Numbered from the stretch's first letter, positions 1 to 11,040 are shown. The stretch is DNA of 64,000 nucleotides from Larix kaempferi (GCA_027924585.1 BSBM01000036.1:6813001-6877000), one strand, 5' to 3'. Notes: a model not told the origin generated them from the letters alone. Translations and numbers: made by a program.

Positions 1-336
1 TTCACCGCGGAAAACCAAGAAGGTGAAAAACCCCACAACTTCCTCAGAGATAGATAGAGCAATGATACAACCAAAGTACAAGAGATAGTCTTCTCCTAGC
101 AGCTGATCCTTCTCCTCACATGTGCTCCACTTTCCGAGTGATGGAAGAGTGAGTAAGTGAATGATCAAATAGAGATCTCCTGATCTCTATTTATACATGT
201 CCTGTCCTGCCCAATAAACCCGTGGGGCCGACTTGTCTAGCTTATCCTAATAACCCATGCTTAACTTAATCAGGGCCGACCCCACACATGGTGGTCTAAT
301 AACCCATTGGCAAATTACAACACTTGGTTCACTTGT
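1..336 (-). repeat. Cop-A 3' LTR, distal part
   Basis: This stretch aligns base by base with 19460 onward in the Cop-A 5' LTR, and about 130 bp of the LTR end lies to the left of the window. It stops at 336, where G1 is inserted, and resumes at 6465. The last five bases, CTTGT (332-336), are the G1 target duplication. Confidence 0.88.
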
Positions 337-711
337 TGTTAGGAACCCATGTCTTTACTTTGTTAGTATGTTGTTGTTGGACGCATATGCTTTGTAAGTC
401 GTCCCGTAGTATTTGTTAATCAATAGTTTGTGTTATTTTTGTTGGCGCATATGCTTTGTAAACCGCCCGTAGTATTGTTAATCCATAGTTTGTAACGGCC
501 CATGGTTTCGACCCATAGTATTGGCGCCTAGAATTAGTATATAAGTGTGTGTTGAGACCTATGAAGGCACCGTGAAGTTATTTGTATTGAGCTTGCTCAA
601 AGGAGGTTGCCCCCTCGAAGTGGCCTGTGATCAATACAAAAGTGATTCTGAGTTCTGTCATTTCTGCTATTTCGTGCATTCTTGTTAATTAATTGTTGTA
701 GGTGCCTCACA
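337..711 (+). repeat. G1 5' LTR
   Basis: It begins TGTTAGG and ends CTCACA, is 375 bp long, and pairs with 6085-6459. TATATAAG at 538-545 is the likely core promoter, which would place transcription start near 570. An internal repeat of GCATATGCTTTGTAA occurs twice in the upstream half. Confidence 0.93.
538..545 (+). promoter_or_regulatory. G1 LTR TATA box
   Basis: TATATAAG lies about 200 bp into the LTR, where U3 would end. The same motif is at 6286-6293 in the 3' LTR and is retained in the G2 LTRs. Confidence 0.6.
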
Positions 712-713
712 TC

Positions 714-725
714 TGGTATCAGAGC
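714..725 (+). promoter_or_regulatory. G1 primer binding site (initiator Met tRNA type)
   Basis: TGGTATCAGAGC starts two bases after the 5' LTR. It is the standard plant complement to the 3' end of initiator methionine tRNA, the primer for minus-strand DNA synthesis. Confidence 0.9.
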
Positions 726-1735
726 ACTTTCTTGGGCTCGCTGGGTGAAATTTCTGCCAAAATTTTTTTTCGTATCTATTGCAGGTTGGGATTTGGGAAT
801 AATCCCCATCCGCTTAACTGTGGGAAGTACTTGGGCATAAGCCCTAAAACTCATTGTGAGGAGTACCACAGGAACCCCGAAGTAGCTGGCCCATTGAGAG
901 GACCTGCCAGCGAAAAGGGCAACGACCCCTACCTGATTGACTAGTTCCCACCCGTGAGGTAAACCAAGAGCTGTCGTTTGTGGCAAAGCAGTTATCAATT
1001 TTACCTGAGCCGTGGAGTGAGGGGTATTGCCCCAATACGCAAGCCGTCAGATAGCATTGGTGGTCGAGTGAAACCCCTGAACTGTTAGGAAGCCGCACAT
1101 ACCTGGGGTCCATATCTACTTTCAGCTGAACTATTGTCGATCACTGCTGCGCCATTTCAGATCTATTTTGCAAGCCGTTCCAGATTCAACCGTTTTCAGT
1201 CCATTCGACGTTGTTCCAGATTTCTTTCGAGCCATAGCCGCTCCAGTCTGAGATAAAAAAAAAAAAATTAAAAAAAAAAAAAAAAAATCAGTATTTTCTC
1301 CATATCTCCCTTATTTTTACTTTGTTTCCCTTGAAATTTTAGGGGAACCCCTGTCATCCCATTCTGTATATTTCAGTCCTGAGGACCCTATCCTCAATTC
1401 CCCTTCCCAAAGCCCGAAATCCCACATTTGTCTAATTTTAGGGTTTTCCATAACTTCCTCAGATTTCACCCAATCACCTTCAAAGTTTACCACAAAGTTC
1501 CTTTCTGAATTCTACTTCTTTGTTCCCCTCTGCCAATTTTTCCCATTCTTTCACCCCGCTTCTGAAATCCTCATTTTTGCTTCCCTATCTATCCAACAGT
1601 GTCCAAAATTTAGTCAAACCCCAATTACCCTTCTGATTTTTTCCCAAATCCAAATTTTCCCTTACTGAAGTAGTTCCTGTTTTTGTTTTCCTACCCAGTA
1701 AAAAAATAAAAAATAAAAAATAAAAAATCCTGGTT
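726..1735 (+). other. G1 untranslated leader
   Basis: This is about 1 kb between PBS and gag with no convincing ORF. Positions 783-960 are closely matched in the G2 leader (about 53640-53815), more so than much of the coding region, which suggests a packaging or translation signal. There are A-rich tracts at 1255-1287 and an AAAAAT microsatellite at about 1698-1727 just before the gag ATG. Confidence 0.6.
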
Positions 1736-2497
1736 ATGGTTGTCACCCGTGCAGGAGCAAAAACCATGGAGGAAGCACTTGCAGGCATCCAAGCCAAACT
1801 CCAGGATCTGGATGAAAAATTTCTCGGTCTCCATCTTGAACATTCAGCTATGAACAACAAACGGCAGTCTGAGTCTTCAGTAGACAATGGGTTCTCTGCT
1901 TCCAGCAATTTCCGTGGTCCGAAGCTTGATTTTCCTCGTTTCAATGGTACCGATCCAACTGGATGGATCTATCGCGCAGAACAGTATTTCAGTCTGCATA
2001 ATACTTTTGATGTCAACAAAGTTCCACTGGCATCCTTTCATTTGGAACAGGAAGCTCTTCAATGGTACCGCTGGTACATCAAGGCTCATCCCGAGCCCAA
2101 CTGGCCAGACTTTTGCCAGCTCCTTTTGCAACGATTTGGTCCTAGTGCTTTTGATGACTTCACAGGAGCCCTCACTAAACTTCGCCAAACTGGCATTGTG
2201 AGAGAATATCAAACCGAATTTGAGAATCTAGCCAACCACACCGAAGGATTGTCTGATGAATTTTACCGGAGTTGTTTTATCAGTGGTCTAAAGGATGCCA
2301 TTCGCTCTGAGGTCAAAATGTTCTGCCCCAACACAATGATGGAAGCACTCAGGTTGGCTAAGTTGGCAGAAGACAAGCTTGCAGCCCAACAATGCTCCAA
2401 GCCCACTTTTGTTCCCTTCCGAAATATGGGTTCTCAGCGACCACCTATACCGCAGGCTCCTCGACCGACTCCTATCAAGCGTTTGTCTGAAACATAG
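1736..2497 (+). pseudogene. gag: G1 Gag, capsid part, ending at an amber codon
   Basis: This encodes 253 residues of Gag from an ATG at 1736. Residues 1-60 are probably coiled coil (EEALAGIQAKLQDLDEKF). From about residue 62 the retrotransposon Gag domain is recognisable (KLDFPRFNGTDPTGW, then a Trp/Tyr-rich helix region and EYQTEFENLANHTEG). The frame stops at TAG 2495-2497, just before the CCHC knuckle, and an ATG follows at once in the same frame. Gag normally includes the knuckle, so this product would lack its RNA-binding part unless the amber is read through or translation restarts. G2 has the same TAG. It is typed as a pseudogene because the frame is interrupted, but recoding is possible. 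Confidence 0.8.
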
Positions 2498-3265
2498 ATG
2501 CAAGCACGCAGAGAAAAGGGGCTTTGCTATAATTGTGATGAGAAATTCACTCGGGGACATAGATGTGTTCAACAAAAGCTCTATCTCCTGGATGTGGAGT
2601 CTCCGCCTGCCTCTGAAATGGGTGACGAAGATCCAGAAACATTGGATGCTCCGGTCGACAGTCAGGAACCGCCTATTGACCCTCCGTCTCAGGATGACCA
2701 GCCAGAGATATCTCTCCATGCTCTAGCTGGAATCACCACCCCCCAAACACTGCGGGTCAGGGGTTACTTCAAGAAGCTTCCTCTTACAATCCTCATTGAT
2801 TCTGGTAGCACTCATAATTTCATTGACCCTCGGATCGCCAAACAAGCTGATTGTTTTATCCATCCTTGCTCCAACTTTGAATTCATGATTGCCAATGGGG
2901 GCACCTTACCTTGCAAAGGGAAGTGTCGAAATGTGCGTATCTCTATGGGAGATTATATCTTGCGCTCGGACATGTTTGCCTTGCCCTTAGGCGGATGTGA
3001 TGTGGTTTTGGGTGCTCGATGGCTACGCACACTCGGCCCTATCTTATGGGATTTTGCTGAACTTTGGATGCAGTTTTCCCTCAATGGACACAAACACACA
3101 TTGACAGGATTACAACCAGGTTCTCTCAGCATCATCAGTTCACATCGCATGGAAAAAATCCTCAAGAAGAGTTCGCATGGTGTCATCGCTCAGATCCATT
3201 CCATCCAGATGCAACCATCAGCGGTCTCCACTACTCCTTTGGATCTACAAAAAATTCTGGATTGA
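2498..3265 (+). pseudogene. G1 nucleocapsid knuckle and aspartic protease
   Basis: This continues the Gag frame after the TAG and begins with its own ATG. A CCHC-type knuckle spans residues 10-23 (CYNCDEKFTRGHRC), the form usual in plant chromoviruses. After an acidic, proline-rich linker, a retropepsin-like protease starts near residue 85, with the catalytic DSG at 101-103 (2798-2806) and a C-terminal ILG-like VVLGARWL. Protease cuts the Gag-Pol polyprotein. The frame ends at TGA 3263-3265 in the linker to RT; G2 has GGA there, so this stop is private to G1 and probably a recent G to T change. Before the TAG, the capsid lies in the same frame. Confidence 0.85.
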
Positions 3266-6055
3266 TATACAGGTGTCTTTGCTGAACCAGTGGGATTACC
3301 ACCTTCCAGGCCAGAAGACCATCGTATTCAGCTCCTTCCTGGCAGTGTTCCTCCCAACATCAGGCCCTATCGATACCCATTTCACCAAAAAACGGAGATT
3401 GAAATGCTCGTTCGGGACTTATTGAAGCAAGGTATTATTCACCCAAGCACTAGTTCCTTTTCTTCTCCAGTTATTCTTGTCCGCAAAAAAGATGGGTCAT
3501 GGCGCCTTTGCATTGACTTCCGAGCACTTAATCACCTCACCATCAAGGATAAGTTTCCAATTCCTGTTGTTGATGAGCTTCTTGATGAGCTTCATGGGGC
3601 CCACCTTTTCTCCAAGTTGGATCTTCGTTCTGGGTATCATCAAATTCGGGTTCATGAGGATGATATTCCTAAAACAGCTTTTCGCACACATGATGGCCAT
3701 TATGAGTTTTTGGTCATGCCCTTTTGCCTCACTAATGCTCCTTCCACATTCCAGGCCTTAATGAATAAAATATTTCAACCCTACTTGCGGAAATTCATTC
3801 TGGTATTCTTTGATGATATCCTCATCTACAGTAAAACATGGGATGAACATCTCCAGCATCTGGATCTTGTCATGCAACTTTTCTCTGACCATCATCTCCA
3901 TGCCAAGCAGTCTAAATGTGTTTTTGGACAAAAGGAAGTTGAGTATCTCGGGCACATTATCTCAGCACAAGGGGTTCGCGTGGATCTTGCCAAAATCGAG
4001 GCCATGAACAATTGGCCACATCCTCAGACACTCAAGAGCCTTCGTGGTTTTTTGGGGTTGACTGGCTACTACCGCAAGTTTGTCAAGGATTATGGGAAGA
4101 TTGCAGCTCCATTAACTGCTCTATTAAAAAAAGATGCTTTTACATGGACACCTGATGCTCAGTGTGCATTTGACAAACTAAAACAAGCTATGTGTACTAC
4201 ACCTGTGCTAGCTATGCCCGATTTTTCCAAGCCCTTCACTATTGAGAGTGATGCTTGCGGCAATGGACTTGGTGCTGTTCTCCTTCAAGATGAACACCCC
4301 ATCGCGTTCACCAGCAAAGCCCTTTCAGGTAAGAATTTAGCTTCCTCTACCTATGAGAAGGAAATGATGGCTATTTTGCATGCAGTACAGAAGTGGCGTC
4401 CATACCTATTAGGGAATCATTTCTGCATCAAGACTGATCACCAGAGTCTGAAATATTTCTTGGACCAGCGTGTCTCCTCCCCAGCACAACAGAAATGGGT
4501 TAGTAAACTCATGGGTTATGACTATGAGATCACTTACAAGAAGGGTAAAGACAATATTGTGGCAGATGCTCTTTCTCGCACATTTGATGCCCAAGGTTCT
4601 CTTTCAGCTATTTCTATGCCTGTTCCAAATTGGTTGCAATCTGTTCAACAGGGTTACGTCAATGACTCTTCCTTATCTCAGATCATCCAACGCTTGACCA
4701 ACAATCCTTCGGCTGTCCCACATTACTCTTGGGATGGTGCTTCTCTGCGATACAAGGGTCGTCTGGTGCTTCCCCAGAGCACAGATCTTCAACAAGCTGT
4801 CTTCTATGAACTCCATGCTTCTCCATCGGCCGGGCACTCTGGGTTCCTCAAAACATATGAACGAGCACGGCGTAACTTCTTTTGGCAGGGCATGAAAAGG
4901 ATAATTCAACAGATGGTGGCCGAATGTGATACCTGTCAGCGCAACAAGGGTGAAACAACACTCCTTCCAGGATTGCTTGAACCCTTGCCCATACCTACAC
5001 GGATTTGGACAGATATTTCTATGGATTTCATTGAAGGGCTCCCTAAATCTAGCGGGAAGACAGTGATTCTCATTGTGGTTGATCGTCTCTCCAAATATAG
5101 TCATTTTTGCGCTCTCAGCCATCCCTATACAGCCTCCTCTGTCGCTCAAATTTTTATGGACCAGATCTTTCGTCTTCATGGCATCCCTTCTTCCATTGTC
5201 TCTGATCGTGATGCGACTTTCACTAGTCATTTTTGGACAGAACTATTTCGCCACACTGGCACCAAACTGAAGATGAGTTCAGGGTATCACCCACAAACAG
5301 ATGGTCAGACTGAAATTGTCAATAAATGCTTGGAAACTTATCTTCGTTGCTTCACCTCAGAACAACAACATCAGTGGGCAAAGTGGCTCCCTCTCGCTGA
5401 ATGGTGGTACAATACCTCTTACCATACTGCCTCTAAAATGACCCCATATGAAGCAGTATACGGTCAGGCACCTCCAGCTCTTCTTCCATACACCCCCACC
5501 AGTTCACCAGTTCAGGAAGTTGACAAGGTCCTTCACAACCGTGATCATATTCTTCACATTTTGCGGGACAATCTTCACATGGCAAGAAATCGCATGAAGC
5601 AACAAGCTGATCAGCACCGTTCGGAGCACACTTTTCAAGTCGGCGATATGGTTTTTCTTCGTCTCCAGCCGTACAAACAATCCTCCTTGAAGCTCAAAGG
5701 GCGTCATAAGCTCGTTCCAAATTTCTATGGGCCATATTGGATTCTTCAAAGGATTGGGTCCGTTGCTTATAAATTGGAACTTCCTCCTTCTTCCCGCATT
5801 CATCCAGTCTTTCATGTCTCTTGTCTGAAGAAAGTTCTTGGCACCAACATCAGCGGCCAAACGATTTTACCCAAACTGGATAATGAAGGATCCATCCTTT
5901 TGGAGCCAGAGGCCATCCTCAATCGGCGCACGCGTCAGCTTCGCTCTTGTTCTGTCACAGAGGTCTTAATTCAGTGGCACGGCATGCAACCAGAGGATGC
6001 TACATGGGAACCACTCTTTCAGATTCAACAACAATTTCCACATCTAAAGCTTTGA
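3266..6055 (+). pseudogene. pol: G1 reverse transcriptase, RNase H, integrase and chromodomain
   Basis: The Pol frame is open for about 930 codons after the TGA at 3263. Numbering from GTG 3290: RT runs from about 35 to 235 with catalytic FFDD at 173-176; RNase H has Asp321 and Asp383; integrase has the zinc-binding H509, H516, C546, C549 and the catalytic D579, D639 and E675. A chromodomain-like C-terminus occupies about 860-915 (IQWHGMQPEDATWEP). RT copies the RNA, RNase H removes it, integrase inserts the cDNA, and the chromodomain is thought to direct insertion to marked chromatin. Every catalytic residue I looked for is present. With no ATG in a suitable place, it is normally made as part of Gag-Pol, which the two upstream stops now block. 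Confidence 0.92.
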
Positions 6056-6071
6056 GGACAACGCTTTTTTT

Positions 6072-6084
6072 AAGGGGGAGGGGA
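6072..6084 (+). promoter_or_regulatory. G1 polypurine tract
   Basis: AAGGGGGAGGGGA directly abuts the 3' LTR start (TGTTAGG at 6085). It primes plus-strand DNA synthesis. Confidence 0.9.
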
Positions 6085-6459
6085 TGTTAGGAACCCATGT
6101 CTTTACTTTGTTAGTATGTTGTTGTTGGACGCATATGCTTTGTAAGTCGTCCCGTAGTATTTGTTAATCAATAGTTTGTGTTATTGTTGTTGGCGCATAT
6201 GCTTTGTAAGCCGCCCATAGTATTGTTAATCCATAGTTTGTAACGGCCCATGGTTTCGACCCATAGTATTGGCGCCTAGAATTAGTATATAAGTGTGTGT
6301 TGAGACCTATGAAGGCACCGTGAAGTTATTTGTATTGAGCTTGCTCAAAGGAGGTTGCCCCCTCGAAGTGGCCTGTGATCAATACAAAAGTGATTCTGAG
6401 TTCTGTCATTTCTGCTATTTCGTGCATTCTTGTTAATTAATTGTTGCAGGTGCCTCACA
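6085..6459 (+). repeat. G1 3' LTR
   Basis: This 375-bp LTR differs from 337-711 at about four positions (TTATTGTTG for TTATTTTTG, TAAGCCG for TAAACCG, CCCATAG for CCCGTAG, TTGCAGG for TTGTAGG). It is followed by target duplication CTTGT at 6460-6464. Confidence 0.93.
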
Positions 6460-6464
6460 CTTGT

Positions 6465-6579
6465 CAATACAAATGACAACACTTCCGTATAGAGGAATAA
6501 TAGCATCTCTATAGGAGTACAATATACATAGATGAAATACATAGGTGAAATACATTCCGAAGTTACATATACATCAACA
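6465..6579 (-). repeat. Cop-A 3' LTR, proximal part
   Basis: This is the start of the minus-strand 3' LTR; its outer end reads TGTTGATGTATATG on the minus strand. Together with 1-336 it restores alignment to 19460-19908. The minus-strand PPT AAGAGGGAA is at 6580-6588. Confidence 0.9.
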
Positions 6580-7365
6580 TTCCCTCTTAACTAGGAAGGT
6601 ATTTCTCGACACAGATCTGCTAGCACAAGTCTTCTTCTTTGGATCATCGTCATCGAATCATCGCCCTTGAATCATCGTCATCGTCATCGCTGCTGATATC
6701 TCAATCAATATCTGAATCTACTCATCATAGGAAGTTCTACAGAGCCAGTCCTTTTTCATACTGGATGTAGGCCCACCACCTGCAGGTCTTCATCATCATT
6801 GGCCATATTTTGGAATCCTCAGGACTTATTATGTGCGTCACAATTCCTTGAAAGAGTATCCTAGGACCATTTATGTGCCGAAGCATGACTGGCAAGATCT
6901 CCCAGGTCCACTTACATGTGACTATCACAAAACCTTAAAAGAGTGTCTTGCCAAGCAAGATCTCTAAAGAGCATTTGAGGCCTTTTTCATCCTGTCCAGA
7001 TCTCTAGGATTTATTACATGTGACCCCTACCACAATGCCTTGAAAGAGCATCCCAGGACTTATTATGGGCACACATCCCAACCTATCGGATATCCCAGGT
7101 CTACTTACATGTGTTCATGGCAATGCCTCGAAAGATAATCCCAGGACTTATTACGGGCACACAGACCAACCTATCAGATCTCCTAGGTCTACTTACATGT
7201 GGTCATGGCAATGCCTCAAAAGAGAATCCCAAGACTTATTACGGGCACACAGCCCAACCTATCGGATCTCCCAGGTCTACCTACATGCCATAGGAAAATG
7301 AGTCGAAAGAGCATCCCAGGCTGTTACCAGCACACAGATCTACCTTTCGGATCTCCCAGGTCTAC
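6580..7365 (-). repeat. Cop-A 3' tail, LTR-proximal half, with 87-bp tandem units
   Basis: This is non-coding DNA between the Cop-A pol and its 3' LTR, cut off from 14465-15183 by Cop-B. About four tandem units of 86-88 bp begin near 7038, 7125, 7211 and 7300. Each has a CCTCGAAAGAG-like core, a GGGCACAC segment and TCTCCCAGGTCTAC. The Cop-B tail has related but shorter units on the opposite strand (13150-13640). Short frames here read through the repeats and are not genes. TCTAC at 7361-7365 is the Cop-B target duplication. Confidence 0.75.
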
Positions 7366-7969
7366 TGTTGATGTATATGTAACTTCGGAATGTATTTCAT
7401 CTATGTATTTTATATATATTTATTGTACCCTTATTAGAGATGTGTTATTCCTCTATAAGGAAGTGTCGTCATGTGGATTGACAAGTGTTGCAAGTGTGTG
7501 TACTTGCCGATGGGTTATTAGACCACCATGTGTGGGGTCGGCCCCGGAATATATATTATATTGTGGATGTATCTAGATAGACAAGTCAGCCCCATAAGGT
7601 CACTGGGCAAACAGGTTAGTATAAATAGAGATCAGGTGATCTCTATTTAGATCATTCGGAAAGTCATATCTCTCTCACTCAGAAAGTGGCACAATAGTGA
7701 GGAGGATGATCATCTGCTACTAGGAGTCTATCTTAGTGTATTTTGGTTGTACTTTGGTTGAGCCATTGCTCTCTCTATCTCTGAGGAAGTTGTGGGGTTT
7801 TTCACCTTAGGGTTTTCCCCACGAAAACTCTGTGTCTCTTGTTTCTCATGCTTTTGATTCTTGTGATGCTTGTCATGCTTATGGTGATTTTCATGCATTG
7901 ATATACTGTATATGTTATTCTCTCAGTGAAGATCCTAGATTATTGTGAATTAATGCTCAAAATTTAACA
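7366..7969 (+). repeat. Cop-B 5' LTR
   Basis: It begins TGTTGATG, ends TTAACA, and abuts the PBS. TATAAATAG at 7620-7628 is the probable core promoter. Confidence 0.92.
7620..7628 (+). promoter_or_regulatory. Cop-B LTR TATA box
   Basis: TATAAATAG, kept at 14130-14138 in the 3' LTR and at 62386-62394 in the related Cop-C LTR. It is followed by an inverted pair, AGAGATCAGG and TGATCTCT. Confidence 0.65.
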
Positions 7970-7981
7970 TGGTATCAGAGC
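7970..7981 (+). promoter_or_regulatory. Cop-B primer binding site
   Basis: TGGTATCAGAGC directly follows the LTR, complementary to initiator Met tRNA. Confidence 0.9.
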
Positions 7982-8544
7982 TAACCTAAGAAGAAGACAT
8001 TTTGCAGTGACGAAAACTTGAGTTTCTTGTTTATTGGGTTTCTCTCCATCGTTTTTGGAAAAGCAGTATAGTAGATTGACTCTACTCATCAAGGAGAATC
8101 TATCTGTCCAATTAGAATTCAATTCTGAGCATTTTCATATTTGGCCCTAAAAATTAGGGTTTCCACAAAAATAGGAATTTCTAAAATCTGAAGACATAGC
8201 TGGAAGCTCCTTGCAAAAAATCGAAGTTTAGAGCCTTGGATCGAGATTTTTGGCTAGGTAGATCTCTGGGAAACTCAAACCCTAATTCAGGGCTCTCCCT
8301 AGTGAACCCGGGAGGACAAAAAGTCAAATCTGAAGGGTAAAACTTTGTTGATCTCAAATTTTGAATGCACTAGGATGATCAGCTTATCAAAGCACATCTT
8401 TCTATCCTTTCATAAAATTGAAATTCACATTTTGAAGTTTTAGGGTTTTTTCGACAAACCCTAATCCGGGACCAGATCCAGTTTTCAGCATTTCAAGTGG
8501 TAAGACCTAAATATTTTCTATTTTTATTTGAAGTACTCTTTAAG
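7982..8544 (+). other. Cop-B untranslated leader
   Basis: This is non-coding. It contains several AGGGTTT/AACCCTAA motifs, and related leader sequence is recognisable in Cop-A (minus strand, about 18340-19315) and Cop-C (62706-64000). No ORF of note. Confidence 0.55.
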
Positions 8545-9487
8545 ATGTCTCACCACACCAAGCTTGAGGATAAGCTTGAAGGGGCTGATAACTTCCGAGC
8601 TTGGAAGTATAGGATTGGGTTAATCCTAGAAGAGAATGAGTTGGACTCATATATAAAAGAAGACATCCCTATCCCAGAGGATGAAGAGGCCAAGGTATTG
8701 CATAAGAAGAACTTGGTCTAGGCAAAGAGAATCATTGCTGATTCTATCAAACCATCTCATACCCCATGTGTCTTCTCTAAAGACACCCAAGGAGATGTTT
8801 GACTCTTTGACTGAGCTATTTGAAGGGAAGAACATAAATCAGAAGATGACTCTGCGGAATCAATTGAAAGGGGTCAAGATGTTGAATGGAGAAACCATTC
8901 AATCTTACTTCTCCAAGGTCTCTCAGATCAAGGAGCAACTTGAAGCTGTGGATGAAGTAGTGAACAGTGGTGAAGTTGTTATGACGACTCTGAATGGCCT
9001 ACCTAGGTCACGGGACTCCTTTATTCAAGGAATTTGTGCAAGAAAGAAATTGATCTCTTTCAGTAAACTATGGGAGGAATTCTCTCAAGAAGAAGCTAGA
9101 CTTATAGCTCGTGAGGAAAAGATGGGAGGTGAAGATCAAGCTCTCGCAACTCAAACCAAAAGAAGCAAGCCCAAGAAGGAGCACTCTCACTACAAAAGAT
9201 CCTATCAAAAGAATAAGAGGGATCTAAGATGCTTCACATGCAATGAGAAGGGTCACTTTGCTTCAGATTGTCCCAAGAACAAAAGGGATAATAACAACAA
9301 CTCCAGCAAGAAGAAGAATGGCAGCAAAAGAAAGTTCCATGCTCATGCTGTCGAGGACGATGAACCTCCAAAGAAGAAGGCTAGGGAAGAAAGTGATGAT
9401 AGTGATGATGACTCATCAAGTGAAGAAGAGTATGTTCTAATCTCTGCTCTCACAGATACTATCTTCCATGGTTGTAATGATTGGTTG
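8545..9487 (+). pseudogene. gag: Cop-B Gag, frameshifted
   Basis: Gag starts at ATG 8545 (MSHHTKLEDKLEGADNFRAW), the usual copia Gag opening with a conserved Trp. TAG at 8719-8721 interrupts it. A 2-bp loss near 8749 then moves the rest into another frame (KEMFDSLTELFEGKN onward), open to 9523. This part has the copia Gag helix region (LRNQLKGVKM, IQSYFSKVSQIKEQL) and a CCHC knuckle, CFTCNEKGHFASDC, at 9230-9271. A lysine-rich and then Asp/Ser-rich stretch follows. Gag would form the particle and bind RNA. With one stop and one frameshift it cannot be made whole from this copy. Confidence 0.85.
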
Positions 9488-9860
9488 ATTGACAGTGGGG
9501 CTTCCACACATGACTGGGTTTAAGGAATCTTTTGTGAATCTATCTGAACATGAATCACCTCATAAGGTGAAACTTGGGGATTATTATTTATACCCAATCA
9601 AAGGAAGTGGTGAAGCCTCCTACAACCTAGATTCTGGAAAATCTTTGGAGATGAAAGAAGTCCTTTATGTACCTGGGCTCAAGAAGAACTTACTCTCCAT
9701 CTCTGCATTGGATGCAAAAGGTACGAGGGTTGCATTTGTGGATGGCCAAGTCCTAATGTGGCCAAAGGGTAAAACAATCAATGATGCAGTAGTGATTGGA
9801 GAGCAAGAGGGAGGATTGTACAATTTGAAGGGACAACCTAAACATGCCATGGTGACATAA
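9488..9860 (+). pseudogene. Cop-B protease, broken at the active site
   Basis: The retropepsin-like motif DSGAS is at 9491-9505 in the Gag frame. About 15 bases later the reading moves to another frame, in which HMTGFKESF through LLSISAL continues the copia protease. This suggests loss of 2 bp in a CA repeat (ACACATG). The second frame stops at TAA 9858-9860, after YNLKGQPKHAMV, where the pre-integrase domain would be expected. Typical copia polyproteins continue into a HHCC integrase; none follows. Confidence 0.8.
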
Positions 9861-11040
9861 AGACAAAGATTCATCCATATTCATGGATCACATAGAGGTA
9901 TGTATAATTTGTTTTTGCAAAAGTTAACTAATGAGTTATGCAGGTCATTGAAGAGAACAAGAACACATTGCTAGACATAACTAGCAAATATGGTGACTAG
10001 GTATGTGTTTCTTATATCATAGGATCTATTATATAAATATGCATGACATGATTGATGATGTTTATTCATAAAGTCATAGGTTTGAATAATCATGGGTATA
10101 TGCATATTACGTGTCTTACCTTATTTAATGTTATGACTAACCAGAAGAGTCATAGGTTTGAGTAATCACAGGTTTAGACATGTTATGACTAACCTTAAGA
10201 ATCCTATATATAAACCTTGAATGCTAATTCTTATTATTTCTGTTTGAAATGATCATGTCTATACATGCTTGAGATTATTGAGTTTTGATAGTATTGAGAA
10301 TATAATAATGAATGTATGATTTTGTATGAGATCACAAGGATAACACAATCATGATACTAATAAGCATGCTTAGGGACCAAGGATGAATATAAGTTCAAAG
10401 GACAAGTAATCCAAGAAGCAAAGATCAAGAAGAAGCACACTCCAGTAGTTCCTGCAAGGATGCAAATATTCAGAGGGAGTTGACCATCTTTCTACATTTC
10501 ACAATAGAAAGGTGTAGAAGAAGCTACTTCAGATTAGGACTCCAGTAGCTCCTGCAAGGAAGCAAAGACTCAGAGGGAGTCCATCCAACAAACAAACAAA
10601 GATAAGTATTTCAATTATCATTACTTGCATATTTGTTTGTTTAAATAAAATTGTTCAATGATGTATATGCTCATGTTCCTAGACTTAGGATATGTATTGT
10701 GCATATTAGAATGATTGCATTAATGAACAGTATACTACTAAATATGCATATAATGGGTAAGTGGCCTATAGCACTGTACAACATTCCATTGCTACTTATC
10801 TAGAAATGAAACCTCTTTGCTGACATGTTGGGAGTAGTGCAAACTCTTAACAATGTTCCAGTAGAGACTGGAAGGCATCTAGAAAGTTATTGGAACATGG
10901 ATAAATGTTGTATTGAAGCACTGGCTTAAACAATTGCATGACTGTATGACATATTTCTTTATGTGAAAGAATTTGTTCTGAAAATTATGAGATGTTTTTA
11001 ATCATGCAATTTAACTTGTTTTGTAGGAAAGATCGTATAC
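9861..11040 (+). other. Non-coding block replacing integrase in Cop-B
   Basis: No integrase motif is visible on either strand. The block looks intron-like in places: GAG/GTATGTATAA at about 9896, TTATGCAG/GTCATTG at about 9945, GTATGTGTTTC at about 10000 and TTTGTTTTGTAG/GAAAG at about 11027. A direct repeat of about 35 bp (CTCCAGTAG, CCTGCAAGGA, TCAGAGGGAGT) occurs near 10440 and 10540. Cop-A has the same block on the minus strand at about 16700-17950, so it predates both insertions. Confidence 0.6.

Larger units (their letters stand above)
337..6459 (+). mobile_element. G1: near-complete Ty3/gypsy chromovirus
   Basis: This is a 6.1 kb element with 375-bp LTRs, a PBS, a PPT, and gag, protease, RT, RNase H, integrase and a chromodomain in one frame. 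It is flanked by the 5-bp duplication CTTGT (332-336 and 6460-6464) and sits in the Cop-A 3' LTR. The LTRs differ at about 4 of 375 positions by eye, so it is young. Two in-frame stops, TAG 2495 and TGA 3263, break the polyprotein. The short LTRs and overall size resemble the Reina group of plant chromoviruses; that lineage call is inference. Confidence 0.95.

Noticed and set aside
714-725. tRNA gene fragment at the PBS sites
   Set aside because: Only 12 bases complementary to a tRNA end are present, at the expected place beside each LTR; there is no cloverleaf.
7038-7365. Possible CRISPR-like array
   Set aside because: Units are adjacent imperfect tandem copies without unique spacers, in plant transposon DNA.
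9861-11040. A host gene with small exons inside Cop-B
   Set aside because: Splice-like sites exist, but no coding exon with a recognisable product links them, and the block is shared with Cop-A at the same element position.
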